A DNA stretch of 64,000 nucleotides, taken from contig DASZOL010000060.1 in NCBI GenBank assembly GCA_035550795.1, positions 16,297-80,296 on the forward strand. Direction: 5' to 3'. The number at the start of each line of letters is the position of its first letter. Within the stretch, counting starts at the first letter, position 1. Source of the DNA: DASRDR01 sp035550795 (GTDB lineage Bacteria > Methylomirabilota > Methylomirabilia > Rokubacteriales > DASRDR01). Both the position numbers and the translations under genes were made by a program. Below, piece by piece: positions 47,465 through 56,124 of the stretch. The notes beneath the pieces were generated by a model that was not told where the DNA came from, did not search any database, and saw nothing but the letters and a program-made list of their open reading frames with translations.

Positions 47465-48313
47465 GTGGCGTCGTGGAGGCCGGGGGGCCGGCTGACAGCA
47501 GTCCTCGGAGCGATTACCCTGCTCGCAGGGTGCGCTCCGGAAGCCGCCCCCCTCCTCCGCGAGGATTTCGACCGGCTTCGCGCTGACCTGCTGCGGGTCG
47601 AGCAGGAGATCCAGGGCAGTCGGGCCGCCCTCCAGACCGAGATCCAGGCGACCGATCGCCGGACGACCCAGACGCTCACCGAGATCCAGCGGAGCCAGGC
47701 GCGCCTGGGCGCGCGCCTGGACGAGCTCGGGCGCGAGACGGGCCAAATTCAGGGGCGGGTCGACGAGCTCCGGCGTCGCATCGACACCCTCGCCCTCCAG
47801 TTCGACGCCGTCGGAGCCCCCGCCGCGGGCGGGGGTCCCTCGACGAACCCGCCGCCGGCCTCGGTCGCCCAGCGGCCGGCCACGCCAGGCACTCAGGCCA
47901 GCGATCTCTACCAGACCGCCTACATCGACTTCACGCGCGGGCACTACAACCTCGCCGTGGCGGCATTCCGGGAATACGTCCGGCTCTACCCCAACACGGC
48001 CCTCGCCGAGAAGGCCCAGTACTGGATCGGCGAGTCGCACTTCAGCCTGGCGCGCGCCCACCAGGCTCGGGGCGAGGCAGACCGAGCCGTTCAGGAATTC
48101 GAGCGGGCGGTCCAGGAGTTCCGGAAGCTCGTGATCGCCTATCCCCGGGGGGACCGGGTGCCGGCCGCGCTCTACAAGGAAGCTCTGGCGCTCAGCGAGC
48201 TCGGCCAGACCCCGCTGGCGGAGGCCCGTCTCCAGTTCCTGGTCGACCAGTTCCCGTCCACGGAGGAGGCGGCGCGGGCCAAGGACGAGCTGGCGCGGAT
48301 CCGGAAGCGCTGA
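47465..48313 (+). CDS. cpoB: CpoB/YbgF Tol-Pal-associated TPR protein
   Basis: CpoB links Tol-Pal constriction to peptidoglycan synthesis. The 282-aa protein has a signal with lipobox-like LLAGC near residue 22, so it may be a lipoprotein rather than a soluble periplasmic protein. A coiled-coil follows (about 30-120, heptads such as LREDFDRLRADLLRVEQEIQ) and then three to four TPR units from about 145 (DLYQTAYIDFTRGHYNLAVAAFREYVRLYP). The GTG at 47465 lies 7 bases after pal, closing the tol operon. It is convergent with the anti-sigma gene, 20 bases apart. Confidence 0.92.
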   Translation: MASWRPGGRLTAVLGAITLLAGCAPEAAPLLREDFDRLRADLLRVEQEIQGSRAALQTEIQATDRRTTQTLTEIQRSQARLGARLDELGRETGQIQGRVDELRRRIDTLALQFDAVGAPAAGGGPSTNPPPASVAQRPATPGTQASDLYQTAYIDFTRGHYNLAVAAFREYVRLYPNTALAEKAQYWIGESHFSLARAHQARGEADRAVQEFERAVQEFRKLVIAYPRGDRVPAALYKEALALSELGQTPLAEARLQFLVDQFPSTEEAARAKDELARIRKR

Positions 48314-48333
48314 AACGAGGCAGGGCTCGGGCC

Positions 48334-48888
48334 CTACGTGTCGGTGCGCGGAAGCCCGAAGACCCAGAGCACGGTGACGTCCGCCTCCAGGCTCTTGTAG
48401 ACCATCACCGGGACGTCCGGGTCGTCGGTCTCGATCGACTGGATGACCACCTGATCCAGAGCGGCGGGCTGGAGGGCTGCCAGGTCCCCGCTGACCGAGG
48501 CCAGCTCCGGCGTCTGCGGCGCCCGCTGCCAGGGCGCCACGACCGCCAGGATCGCAAGGGCGACCGCCGTGAGCGCCGGCGCCAGGCCCAGCCGGGGCCA
48601 GGTCCTCATGGCCTCCCGGGCCTGACGCCAGACCGGCTCGGCGGGAGGAGCCGCGATCCGGGCGCGCACCTGGGGCCAGAAGGCCGCCCACACGGCTTCG
48701 GGTGGCTCGGCCGCCCCCAGCGCCAGCTCCGCCCGCAAGTGCCCCAGCACCGCCAGCTCCCGGGCACAGGCCTCGCAGCGCTGGACGTGGGTCTCCACCC
48801 GGCCCCGGGCCTCGGGGGACAGTTCACCGTCCTGGTAGCCACCCAGTCGACGCCGGACGAGCCAGCAGTTTGGAGTCATCGTTGTCAC
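48334..48888 (-). CDS. zinc-finger anti-sigma factor-like membrane protein
   Basis: A 184-aa protein of the anti-sigma (zf-HC2) type. The N-terminal zinc module has GYQDGELSPEARGRVETH, then HVQRCEACARELAVL with His-x3-Cys-x2-Cys near residues 34-41, the standard anti-sigma zinc motif. One helix near 103-122 (ALTAVALAILAVVAPW) anchors it, and the C-terminal domain is periplasmic. Such proteins hold an ECF sigma factor at the membrane, yet no sigma gene is adjacent: upstream is threonine synthase on the other strand. It starts at GTG 48888 or ATG 48879. It could bind a sigma encoded elsewhere. Confidence 0.8.
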   Translation of the reverse strand: MTTMTPNCWLVRRRLGGYQDGELSPEARGRVETHVQRCEACARELAVLGHLRAELALGAAEPPEAVWAAFWPQVRARIAAPPAEPVWRQAREAMRTWPRLGLAPALTAVALAILAVVAPWQRAPQTPELASVSGDLAALQPAALDQVVIQSIETDDPDVPVMVYKSLEADVTVLWVFGLPRTDT

Positions 48889-48911
48889 CGCGTCCCTTTA
48901 GACCCCAAGCG

Positions 48912-48944
48912 GGAAGGGCCTATTCGTGAGGAGTCTACCCTTCC
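48912..48944. repeat. inverted repeat between the anti-sigma and threonine synthase genes
   Basis: GGAAGGG (48912-48918) pairs with CCCTTCC (48938-48944) around 19 bases, in the divergent promoter space 48889-49102. It could be an operator. Nothing else clear is in this stretch. Confidence 0.3.
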
Positions 48945-49102
48945 GCCGCGCACCTGGGCAAGGCATCGCGACGGGGCCGGCCATCGTCCGGCCCGATCGC
49001 TTCGCGCCTGGCAGCCCGGGCCGGCCCGGTCCGGGAGTTGAGCCGGCCGGCCAGACCGTGGGACCATAGAGCGGTTCGACGACATCCCTGAGGGTGTGTG
49101 TC

Positions 49103-50452
49103 ATGAGTGAGTACAGCGCGTGGTTCGAGTGCGTCAGGGGTTGCCCGGGCCGCTACAGCCTGCTCGAGGTGATCTACCGCTGTCCCACCTGTAACGACCT
49201 TCTCGACGTCGTCCACGACCTGGAGCCCCTCCGGCGACGGTCGGCCGCGGCCTGGATGCAGCTGTTCGACGACCGCTACCGCCGGAACATGTTCCCGTAT
49301 GGATCGGGCGTCTGGGGCAAGAAGGAGTGGGTGGTCCCGTTCATCGACAACGAGAGCATCGTCTCCACCTACGAAGGGGGGACCAACCTCCTCTGGGCGG
49401 ACCGCTACGGCAAGATGCTCGGCGTCGAGGACCTCTGGGTCAAGCAGTGCGGAAACTCCCACACCGGGTCCTTCAAGGACCTCGGGATGACCGTGCTGGT
49501 CTCCGTCGTCAAGCAGATGATCAAGGAGGGCGACTCGATCACGGCCATCGCCTGCGCGTCGACGGGGGACACGTCCGCCGCGCTCGCGAACTACTGCGCC
49601 GCCGCCGGGATCCCCGCGGTGGTCCTCCTCCCCCGCAACAGGGTGTCGCCGGCGCAGCTCGTACAGCCGCTGGCGAACGGAGCGCTGGTCCTCTCGCTGG
49701 ACACTGACTTCGACGGCTGCATGGCGCTGGTCCAGGAGATCACGAAGGAGCACACGGTCTACCTCGCCAACTCGATGAACAGCCTCCGCATCGAGGGCCA
49801 GAAGACCGTGTCCATCGAGCTCGTCCAGCAGTTCGACTGGGAGGTCCCGGACTGGATCGTCATCCCGGGCGGGAATCTCGGAAACACGAGCGCGCTGGGC
49901 AAGGGCTTCCTCATGATGAAGGAGCTCGGACTCATCCAGAAGCTCCCCCGCATCGCCGTGGCGCAGGCGGAGAACGCCAACCCCCTCTACCTCTCGTACC
50001 TGACGAACTTCGAGACCTTCCGGCCGGTGCACGCGGAGAAGACGCTCGCCAGCGCGATCCAGATCGGCAACCCCGTCAGCTACAAGCGCGCCGTCAAGGT
50101 GCTGCGGCAGTTCAACGGGGTCGTGGAGCAGGCGAGCGAGTCGGAGCTCGCCGACGAGGCTGCGCGCGCCGACCGGACTGGCATGTTCAACTGCCCGCAC
50201 ACCGGTGTGGCCCTGGCCGTGCTCCGGAAGCTCGTCGAGCGCAAGGTCATCCGCTCGAACCAGCGCGTGGTGGTGATCTCGACCGCCCACGGTCTCAAGT
50301 TCGCCGAGCAGAAGACCGCGTACCACCTGGGGCTCATCGCGGGGGTCCAGTCCTCGCACGCCAACCGGCCGCTCGAGATCGGGGCCGACGCCGCGCTCGT
50401 CCACGACGCGATCCGGCGGCACGCGGACAAGCTACGGCTCATGGAGGCCTGA
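49103..50452 (+). CDS. thrC: threonine synthase
   Basis: Threonine synthase converts O-phosphohomoserine to threonine with PLP. The 449-aa protein starts with a Cys-rich ribbon-like segment (CVRGC...CPTC near 8-30) as in ThrC type I/archaeal forms. The PLP lysine is in GNSHTGSFKDLGM near residue 119-131. ACASTGDTSAALANYC near 152 and the phosphate-binding PGGNLGNTSALGKG near 254-267 are classical. The ATG at 49103 follows GAGGGTG; GTG 49094 would add three residues. The downstream Cys/Met PLP gene lies 53 bases away, so the pair serves the aspartate-family amino acids. Confidence 0.92.
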   Translation: MSEYSAWFECVRGCPGRYSLLEVIYRCPTCNDLLDVVHDLEPLRRRSAAAWMQLFDDRYRRNMFPYGSGVWGKKEWVVPFIDNESIVSTYEGGTNLLWADRYGKMLGVEDLWVKQCGNSHTGSFKDLGMTVLVSVVKQMIKEGDSITAIACASTGDTSAALANYCAAAGIPAVVLLPRNRVSPAQLVQPLANGALVLSLDTDFDGCMALVQEITKEHTVYLANSMNSLRIEGQKTVSIELVQQFDWEVPDWIVIPGGNLGNTSALGKGFLMMKELGLIQKLPRIAVAQAENANPLYLSYLTNFETFRPVHAEKTLASAIQIGNPVSYKRAVKVLRQFNGVVEQASESELADEAARADRTGMFNCPHTGVALAVLRKLVERKVIRSNQRVVVISTAHGLKFAEQKTAYHLGLIAGVQSSHANRPLEIGADAALVHDAIRRHADKLRLMEA

Positions 50453-50505
50453 CGCACGGTGACGCCATCGACGCAACGCCCGTCGACGACCCCGGTGGGA
50501 AGCTG

Positions 50506-51753
50506 ATGGCCAACGCCAGGCCGCGCCGGGACCCCCCGTCTCCTTCCACGCCCCCGGACCCCTCCGGCAGCGGGCCCGCCCGTGAACCGGGCCCGAGCAC
50601 CCAGTCCGTCCACGGCGGCGAGCCGCGTCACAACCTCGCCAGCGCGCTGACGGCGCCGATCGTGCAGACCGCGACGTACGCCTTCCGTGACAGCCAGGAG
50701 ATCGCGGACCACTTCGAAGGCCGCGTCGAGCGCGACGAGTACGGGCGTTATGGCAACCCCACCCAGCGGGTGGCCGAGAAGAAGCTGGCGGCGCTCGAGG
50801 GCGCGCAGGAAGGGCTCCTGTTCGCGACCGGGATGGCGGCCATCACGACGACCCTCTTTGCGATGCTGTCCAAGGGCGCCCACGTCGTCGTGACGGACGA
50901 CGCGTACCGGCGGACGCGACAGTTTCTCAACCAGGTGCTACGCCGGTACGGCGTCGAGGTCACGACGGTCCCGGCCGGAGACTACGAGCGGATGGAGGAG
51001 GCGATCCGGCGGACGACGCGCCTCGTCTTCAGCGAGTCCCCGACGAATCCCTACAACCGCGTCGTGGATCTCGAGCGCCTCACCGACCTCGGGCGCCGGC
51101 ACCGGGTGAAGACGGTCATCGATTCCACCTTCGCAACCCCGATCAACCAGCGGCCGCTGGAGTTCGGGGTGGACCTCGTCATCCACTCCGCCACGAAGTA
51201 CCTCGGCGGCCACAACGACCTGATGGCCGGCGTCGTCCTGGGGAGCCGCAACCTGGTCAACGCCATCCGCGAGCTGCACTCGGTGACGGGTGCCGTCGCC
51301 GACCCCTTCGGCGCCTACCTGCTCGTCCGCGGGATCAAGACACTGGCCCTCCGGATCGCCCGTCAGAACGACAACGCGCAGCGCCTGGCCGAGTTCCTCG
51401 AGGCGCACCCGAAGATCGAGCGCGTGCACTACCCCGGGCTCAAGAGCCACCCTGAGCATGACCTCGCGCGGCGCCAGATGAAAGGCTTCGGCGGGGTCGT
51501 CTCCTTCGAGGTGCGGGGCGACCTCGCCGCCGCCTCGCGGCTGGTGGACGGCTGCCGGATCCCCCGGATCGCCCCCTCGCTGGGCGGCGTCGAGAGCCTG
51601 ATCGAGCAGCCCGCGCTGATGAGCTTCTACGAGCTCACCACCGAGGAGCGGCTCCAGGTCGGGATCCGGGACTCCCTCGTTCGCTATGCGGTGGGCATCG
51701 AGGACGCCGACGACCTGGTCAGGGATCTCGACCAGGCGCTCGACCGGGTGTAG
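50506..51753 (+). CDS. cystathionine gamma-synthase/O-acylhomoserine sulfhydrylase-type PLP enzyme
   Basis: A 415-aa trans-sulfuration enzyme of the Cys/Met metabolism PLP family. After a disordered Pro/Ser/Gly-rich N-terminus (about 1-30) come the marks: STQSVHGGE, YGRYGNPT near 83-90, and HSATKYLGGHNDLMAGV near 226-242 with the PLP lysine. The PSLGGVESLIEQPA motif is near 350. Members include MetB, MetC and MetZ; sequence cannot fix which acyl donor is used, although neighbourhood to thrC suggests homoserine branch metabolism. ATG 50506. It stops three bases before the next gene. Confidence 0.9.
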   Translation: MANARPRRDPPSPSTPPDPSGSGPAREPGPSTQSVHGGEPRHNLASALTAPIVQTATYAFRDSQEIADHFEGRVERDEYGRYGNPTQRVAEKKLAALEGAQEGLLFATGMAAITTTLFAMLSKGAHVVVTDDAYRRTRQFLNQVLRRYGVEVTTVPAGDYERMEEAIRRTTRLVFSESPTNPYNRVVDLERLTDLGRRHRVKTVIDSTFATPINQRPLEFGVDLVIHSATKYLGGHNDLMAGVVLGSRNLVNAIRELHSVTGAVADPFGAYLLVRGIKTLALRIARQNDNAQRLAEFLEAHPKIERVHYPGLKSHPEHDLARRQMKGFGGVVSFEVRGDLAAASRLVDGCRIPRIAPSLGGVESLIEQPALMSFYELTTEERLQVGIRDSLVRYAVGIEDADDLVRDLDQALDRV

Positions 51754-51756
51754 GCG

Positions 51757-52257
51757 ATGCACCCAATCCAGGCCTGCCAGAGCTACGCGGCGCGGTCCGC
51801 CGGTCGCGCCGTGTACGAGAACGGGCCTCACGCGTTCAAGGTCTACTACATCGACATCACCGGCCGGCCGCACCGCGAGCGCTACGAGTGGGATCGGTTC
51901 GGGCGCGAGCGGGAGTCCGTCCTGGCGGGGCTCAAGCGCGCGGGGGTCGAGGGGGTCGGCTTCGTCTGCGCCTTCCCTCACATCGCCAAGGCGTTTCGGT
52001 TCGCGCCGGAGAGCGAGACCGTGCTGCACGTCCGGGCGTTCCGCCCGGCCGACTTCACGGAGCTCGACCTCGGCCGCCCGGACGGGTACGTGGAGTACGC
52101 CTGCCTCGCCGAGTCAGTCATCGCCGACGCGGAGTACCGGCTGTGGGCGGCAGCACCGACCGTGGAGGAGTACCTCCGACGGTGGGTGGACTGGCAGCCC
52201 GTCGCGGTCGCCGATGAAGGCAAGCTCCGGCGGCATTACGGCCGTCCCTCGGGCTAG
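51757..52257 (+). CDS. conserved-looking protein of unknown function in the Thr/Met cluster
   Basis: A 166-aa soluble protein not recognised. It has no signal or membrane helix and is well ordered: mixed aromatic and charged strands (AFKVYYIDITGRPHRERYEWDRF near 26-48), a Cys in VGFVCAFPHIAKAF near 68-81, an acidic C-terminal half (DGYVEYACLAESVIADAEYR) and a basic end. It starts at ATG 51757, three bases after the PLP enzyme gene, so translation is likely coupled and a role in sulfur amino-acid or homoserine metabolism is plausible. An alpha/beta sandwich is suggested by pattern only. Confidence 0.75.
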   Translation: MHPIQACQSYAARSAGRAVYENGPHAFKVYYIDITGRPHRERYEWDRFGRERESVLAGLKRAGVEGVGFVCAFPHIAKAFRFAPESETVLHVRAFRPADFTELDLGRPDGYVEYACLAESVIADAEYRLWAAAPTVEEYLRRWVDWQPVAVADEGKLRRHYGRPSG

Positions 52258-52372
52258 CACGCCCTCGATCCCTCACGCGACGAGCCCGGACGCGATCGCA
52301 CCGGCGCGCGCCACGCGGGGCGCATGGAGCCGCACGCCGGGGCCGGTCCCGGGCGTCGCCACCAGCCCGTGC

Positions 52373-52378
52373 GATACT
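52373..52378 (+). promoter_or_regulatory. -10-like hexamer before the TolB-like propeller gene
   Basis: GATACT lies 9 bases before ATG 52388, with GGGGAG between. The leader would be very short. Confidence 0.35.
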
Positions 52379-52387
52379 GGCGGGGAG

Positions 52388-53470
52388 ATGCGTCGTCGGC
52401 TGGTCGCCGGCGCCCTGGCTCTCGCGGCGGTCGGCGGCGTTGCGCTGGCCCTGCCGCGGGTGAGCCCCTACCTGCCCCACTCGCTGGCCAACGTGGCGAA
52501 CCTGCCGGAGCGTCTTCTCGCGCGGGTGCTGCCGCCTCGCGTCCCCCGGAGCGTCCGGCTGGCGGGTCTGACCGGAGCGGAGCGCGACGCGGTGGACAGG
52601 CTCGCCCGGCGGCTCGGCGCTCGCGTCGTGTGGTCCTCGAACCGGACGGGCAACCACGAGCTCTACCTCCTCGACCTGCGGGCACGCGCCGTGCGCCGGC
52701 TCACGAACACGCCGCAGGTCGAGTTCTTCTCGCGCTTCTCGCCCGACGGGCGCCGGATCCTCTTCGCGCGCAGTCAGCGAGAGTACGTGAGCCCGCGTGA
52801 CCCGACCGCCTGGGACGTGTACGTCATGAACGTGGACGGCACGGGCGAACGGCTCCTTGCCCGCAACGGCTACTCGCCGCAGTGGGCGGCCACCGGGGAC
52901 GCGATCATCTTCCTGCGGGGCGACCAGGTGATCCGGCTGGACCTCGGCGGAGGGGGCAACGGGCGCGAGTCCGTCCTGCTGGACGGCCCGACGACCGAGG
53001 GGATCAAGGGCGGCATGGAGACCCCGGAGCTCTCGCCCGACGGGACGCGACTGGCGGTGACCGTTCGAAGCCGTCAGTACGGCGGCGTGGCGGTCATGGA
53101 TCTCACGACGCGAGCGGTCACCCGGCTGTCGCCCGGCCAGGCCTGCCAGATCACCTGGGTGCCTGGATCGGAAGCGCTCCTCTGGATGGAAACGCGGGGG
53201 AACGGCGGGACACGGATCATGAGCGGAGGCCCGGGCCGATCGCGCGACGTCTTCATGGACCTCCCGGGCGCCTACAGCCACGAGTACTTCCCGCGGGTCT
53301 CGAACGACGGGCGATGGCTCGTCTGGGGCGCGGCGGCGAGCGGGCACGAGCACGACCGCGCCGACTACGAGATCTTCATCTGGCCGGTGGGCCACCCGGT
53401 AAGCGAAGCCGTCCGTCTGACGCACCACCCGGGGAACGATCAGTGGCCGGACATCTATGTTTCCCGATAG
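52388..53470 (+). CDS. TolB-like WD40/PD40 beta-propeller protein
   Basis: A 360-aa exported or membrane-tethered propeller. A signal or anchor helix spans residues 4-25. Residues 80-355 repeat the PD40 pattern: RVVWSSNRTGNHELYLLDL, FSRFSPDGRRILFARSQ, PELSPDGTRLAVTVRSRQYGG and FPRVSNDGRWLVWGAAA, about five to six blades. It differs from true TolB in lacking the N-terminal alpha/beta domain. It overlaps the histidine kinase gene by 14 bases, so it may be the periplasmic signal receiver for that two-component system; this is inference. A -10-like hexamer GATACT lies just before its ATG. Confidence 0.82.
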   Translation: MRRRLVAGALALAAVGGVALALPRVSPYLPHSLANVANLPERLLARVLPPRVPRSVRLAGLTGAERDAVDRLARRLGARVVWSSNRTGNHELYLLDLRARAVRRLTNTPQVEFFSRFSPDGRRILFARSQREYVSPRDPTAWDVYVMNVDGTGERLLARNGYSPQWAATGDAIIFLRGDQVIRLDLGGGGNGRESVLLDGPTTEGIKGGMETPELSPDGTRLAVTVRSRQYGGVAVMDLTTRAVTRLSPGQACQITWVPGSEALLWMETRGNGGTRIMSGGPGRSRDVFMDLPGAYSHEYFPRVSNDGRWLVWGAAASGHEHDRADYEIFIWPVGHPVSEAVRLTHHPGNDQWPDIYVSR

Positions 53471-55469
53471 AGTCGCGCCGGCTCCCGCCCCGGCCGCCCC
53501 GGCCCGAAGGGCGCCCTGGAAGCGCCTCCGGGAGTACCTGCTCGCCGTGGCCGCCTCCGGCCTCGCTTGGCTCCTGTCCTATCCGCTCGAGCCCTACGTC
53601 GACCGGGGCGACTTTCCCCTCTACCTTGGCGCGGTGACGCTGAGCGCGTGGTACGGGGGCCTCGGGCCGGGGCTCCTGACCACCGCCGTCGGCGCGCTCG
53701 TCGGGGTCAGGGCGCTCCTGGGCCCGGGTGTCGACGGGCTCCCGCTGAGCGCGGCGGTCGTCATCCGCCTGGGCGTCTTCGTGCTCGAGGCGCTGGTCAT
53801 CTGCGCCGTGAGCGGGGCCCTTCGCCGGACGGAGGCGCGCGCGCAGGGGCTGGCCGCCAGCGAGCAGGGCGCACGCCGTGCGCTCGAGGCGGCGGCGCAT
53901 CAGGTCCGTGCCGTGCAGCGCGTCACGGACACGGCGCTGACGCACCTGCGCCTCGACGATCTCCTCCCGGAGCTCCTGGGGCGGATCCGGGATGCCCTGG
54001 CGGCCGACACGGTGGTCATCCTCTTGCTCAACCACGAGCGAACGGAGCTGGCGGTCCGCGCGGCGCACGGCCTCGAGGAGGAGGTCAAGCTCGACGTGCG
54101 GATCCCGTTCGGACGCGGGATCGCGGGCCGGATCGCGGCCCAGGGTGCCACCATCGTCATCGACGACGTGAGCACGGCGGTGAGCCCCATCCTCCGAACC
54201 GCGGGACTCCACACCCTCCTCGGCACGCCGCTGGTGCTCGACGGGCGCGGGATCGGCGTCGTGCACGTCGGCAGCTTGTCCCCGCGCCGCTTCACGGCGG
54301 ACGACGCCCGGCTGCTCGAGCTCGTCGCGGACCGGATCGCGACGGCCATCGGCCGGGCGCGCCTGTTCGAGGCCGAGCAGCGCGCGCGGCACGACGCGGA
54401 GACGGCGGAGGGGCGGTTCCGCCTCCTGGTCGACGGCGTCCGCGACTACGCCTTCTACATGCTCGACCGCGCCGGCAGGGTGGAGAGCTGGAACGCCGGC
54501 GCCGAGCGCCTCGCCGGATACGCCGCGGAGGAGATCATCGGCCAGCACGTCACGCGCTTCTACCTCCCCGAGGAAGCGCGTCGGGGCGCGCCCGCGCGGG
54601 CCCTCGAGCGGGCGGCGGGCGAGGGCCGCGCGGTCGAAGAAGGCTGGCGCCTCCGGAGGGACGGGAGCCAGTTCTGGGCCGAGGTGCTCGTCACGGCCGT
54701 TCGCGACCCCGAGAGGCGGCTCGTGGGGTACTCCGTCCTGATCCACGACGTCACGGAGCGGCGCCGCCATGCCGAGGTTCGCGCGCGCCTCCTCGAGCAG
54801 GTGACCGCCGCCCAGGAGGATGAGCAGCGCCGCCTCGCGCGCGAGCTCCATGACGAGACGGGGCAGTCGCTGACCTCGCTCCTCGTGGGCCTCCGCACGC
54901 TTGCGGAGGCGTCGAGCCTCGACGCGGTGCGGGAGCACGTCGCCGAGCTCCGCCGGGTGGCGGCGCGAACGCTCGACGAGGTGCGGCGGCTCGCCCGGGG
55001 CTTGCGGCCGGGCGTCCTCGACGAGCTCGGGCTGGTGCCCGCGGTCGAGCAGCTGGCCCTCGACCACGGCCAGATGCGGCGCATCGCCGTCGAGGTGAGC
55101 GCGGTGGGGTTCGGCGCCGACCGGCTGCCACCCACCGTCGAGACGGCGCTCTATCGCGTCATCCAGGAGGCTCTCACGAACACCGCGAAGCACTCGGGCG
55201 CCCGGGCTGCGAACGTGGTGCTCCAGCGGCGCCGGGAGGGCGTCCAGGCCATCGTCTCGGACGACGGATGCGGGTTCGACGTCGAAGGCACGCTCCGCAC
55301 GCCGGCCGCCCGGGCCCACCTCGGATTGCACGGCATGCGCGAGCGCGCGGCATTGCTCGGCGGTACGGTGACGATCGAGTCGACGCCGGGCGAGGGCACC
55401 ACGATCTACGTGCGGGTGCCGGTCCTCGGAGGACTTGATGGCAAGGATTCGAATTCTCATCGCGGATGA
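53457..55469 (+). CDS. sensor histidine kinase (DUF4118-like membrane part, GAF, PAS, HisKA_3)
   Basis: A 670-aa NarX/DegS-type kinase. Four hydrophobic helices (about 25-125) with LYLGAVTLSAWYGGLGPGLL resemble the DUF4118 sensor part of KdpD. A GAF domain (about 145-300), then a PAS domain (about 315-430, AFYMLDRAGRVESWNAGAERLAG) follow. The dimerisation helix carries the phospho-accepting His in RRLARELHDETGQSLTSLL near 463. The ATPase has EALTNTAKHSGA (N box) near 570, DDGCGFD near 602 and HLGLHGMRERA near 620. The start ATG 53457 lies inside the propeller gene; the response regulator overlaps its end. Confidence 0.92.
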   Translation: MFPDRVAPAPAPAAPARRAPWKRLREYLLAVAASGLAWLLSYPLEPYVDRGDFPLYLGAVTLSAWYGGLGPGLLTTAVGALVGVRALLGPGVDGLPLSAAVVIRLGVFVLEALVICAVSGALRRTEARAQGLAASEQGARRALEAAAHQVRAVQRVTDTALTHLRLDDLLPELLGRIRDALAADTVVILLLNHERTELAVRAAHGLEEEVKLDVRIPFGRGIAGRIAAQGATIVIDDVSTAVSPILRTAGLHTLLGTPLVLDGRGIGVVHVGSLSPRRFTADDARLLELVADRIATAIGRARLFEAEQRARHDAETAEGRFRLLVDGVRDYAFYMLDRAGRVESWNAGAERLAGYAAEEIIGQHVTRFYLPEEARRGAPARALERAAGEGRAVEEGWRLRRDGSQFWAEVLVTAVRDPERRLVGYSVLIHDVTERRRHAEVRARLLEQVTAAQEDEQRRLARELHDETGQSLTSLLVGLRTLAEASSLDAVREHVAELRRVAARTLDEVRRLARGLRPGVLDELGLVPAVEQLALDHGQMRRIAVEVSAVGFGADRLPPTVETALYRVIQEALTNTAKHSGARAANVVLQRRREGVQAIVSDDGCGFDVEGTLRTPAARAHLGLHGMRERAALLGGTVTIESTPGEGTTIYVRVPVLGGLDGKDSNSHRG

Positions 55470-56106
55470 CCACGCCGTCCTCCGGACCGGGCTTCGCATG
55501 CTGATCGGCAGCCAGCGGGACCTGGAGGTGATCGGCGAAGCCAGCGACGGTGACGAGGCCGTGCGGAAGGTCGCGATGTACCGTCCCGACGTGGCGCTGG
55601 TCGACATCAGCATGCCCGGATCGAGCGGCATCAAGGCCATCGAGCGCATCCGCGAGGCGTCACCGGCCACACGCGTGCTCGTCCTCACGATGCACGACAT
55701 GCCCGCCTACCTCCGGGCGGCCCTCGCCGCCGGCGCCGCGGGGTACGTGGTCAAGCGCGCCGCGGACTCCGCCCTCCTGGCGGCCCTCCGCGACGTGCAT
55801 GCGGGGCGGACGGTGCTCGATCCCGCCCTCGCGGCGAGCGTTGTGCAAAGCGGATTGCGCCGGCGCGGCACGGCCAGCTCGAGCCCGGCGCCGCCCCTGA
55901 GTCAGCGCGAGCGGGAGGTCCTGGAGCTGGTGGCCCAGGGCTACACGAACCAGCAGATCGCCGATCACCTGGGCCTGTCGGTGAAGACGGTCGAGACCTA
56001 CCGGGCTCGCCTGGTCGAGAAGCTCGGGCTCCAGAGCCGCGCAGAACTCGTTCGGTACGCGCTGGACAGCGGCCTGTTCGGCGGCGAGTCCGGCCCCGCG
56101 TCCTGA
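55438..56106 (+). CDS. NarL/FixJ-family response regulator
   Basis: A 222-aa transcription factor and output of the adjoining kinase. The receiver domain (about 1-120) has the acidic pocket DDH near 10-12, the phospho-Asp in DVALVDISMPG near 55 and the Lys in GYVVKRAAD near 106. The LuxR-type helix-turn-helix (about 150-215) has LSQREREVLELVAQGYTNQQIADHLGLSVKTVETYRARL. The start is ATG 55438 (or TTG 55435), 32 bases inside the kinase gene. Target promoters are unknown. Whole operon order: propeller, kinase, regulator. Confidence 0.94.
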   Translation: MARIRILIADDHAVLRTGLRMLIGSQRDLEVIGEASDGDEAVRKVAMYRPDVALVDISMPGSSGIKAIERIREASPATRVLVLTMHDMPAYLRAALAAGAAGYVVKRAADSALLAALRDVHAGRTVLDPALAASVVQSGLRRRGTASSSPAPPLSQREREVLELVAQGYTNQQIADHLGLSVKTVETYRARLVEKLGLQSRAELVRYALDSGLFGGESGPAS

Positions 56107-56124
56107 GGTCTCGAGGTTCGGAGC

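Noticed and set aside
53376..55700. A 774-codon minus-strand frame
   Set aside because: It is antisense to the propeller and histidine kinase genes, which have clear domains; the antisense product has none.
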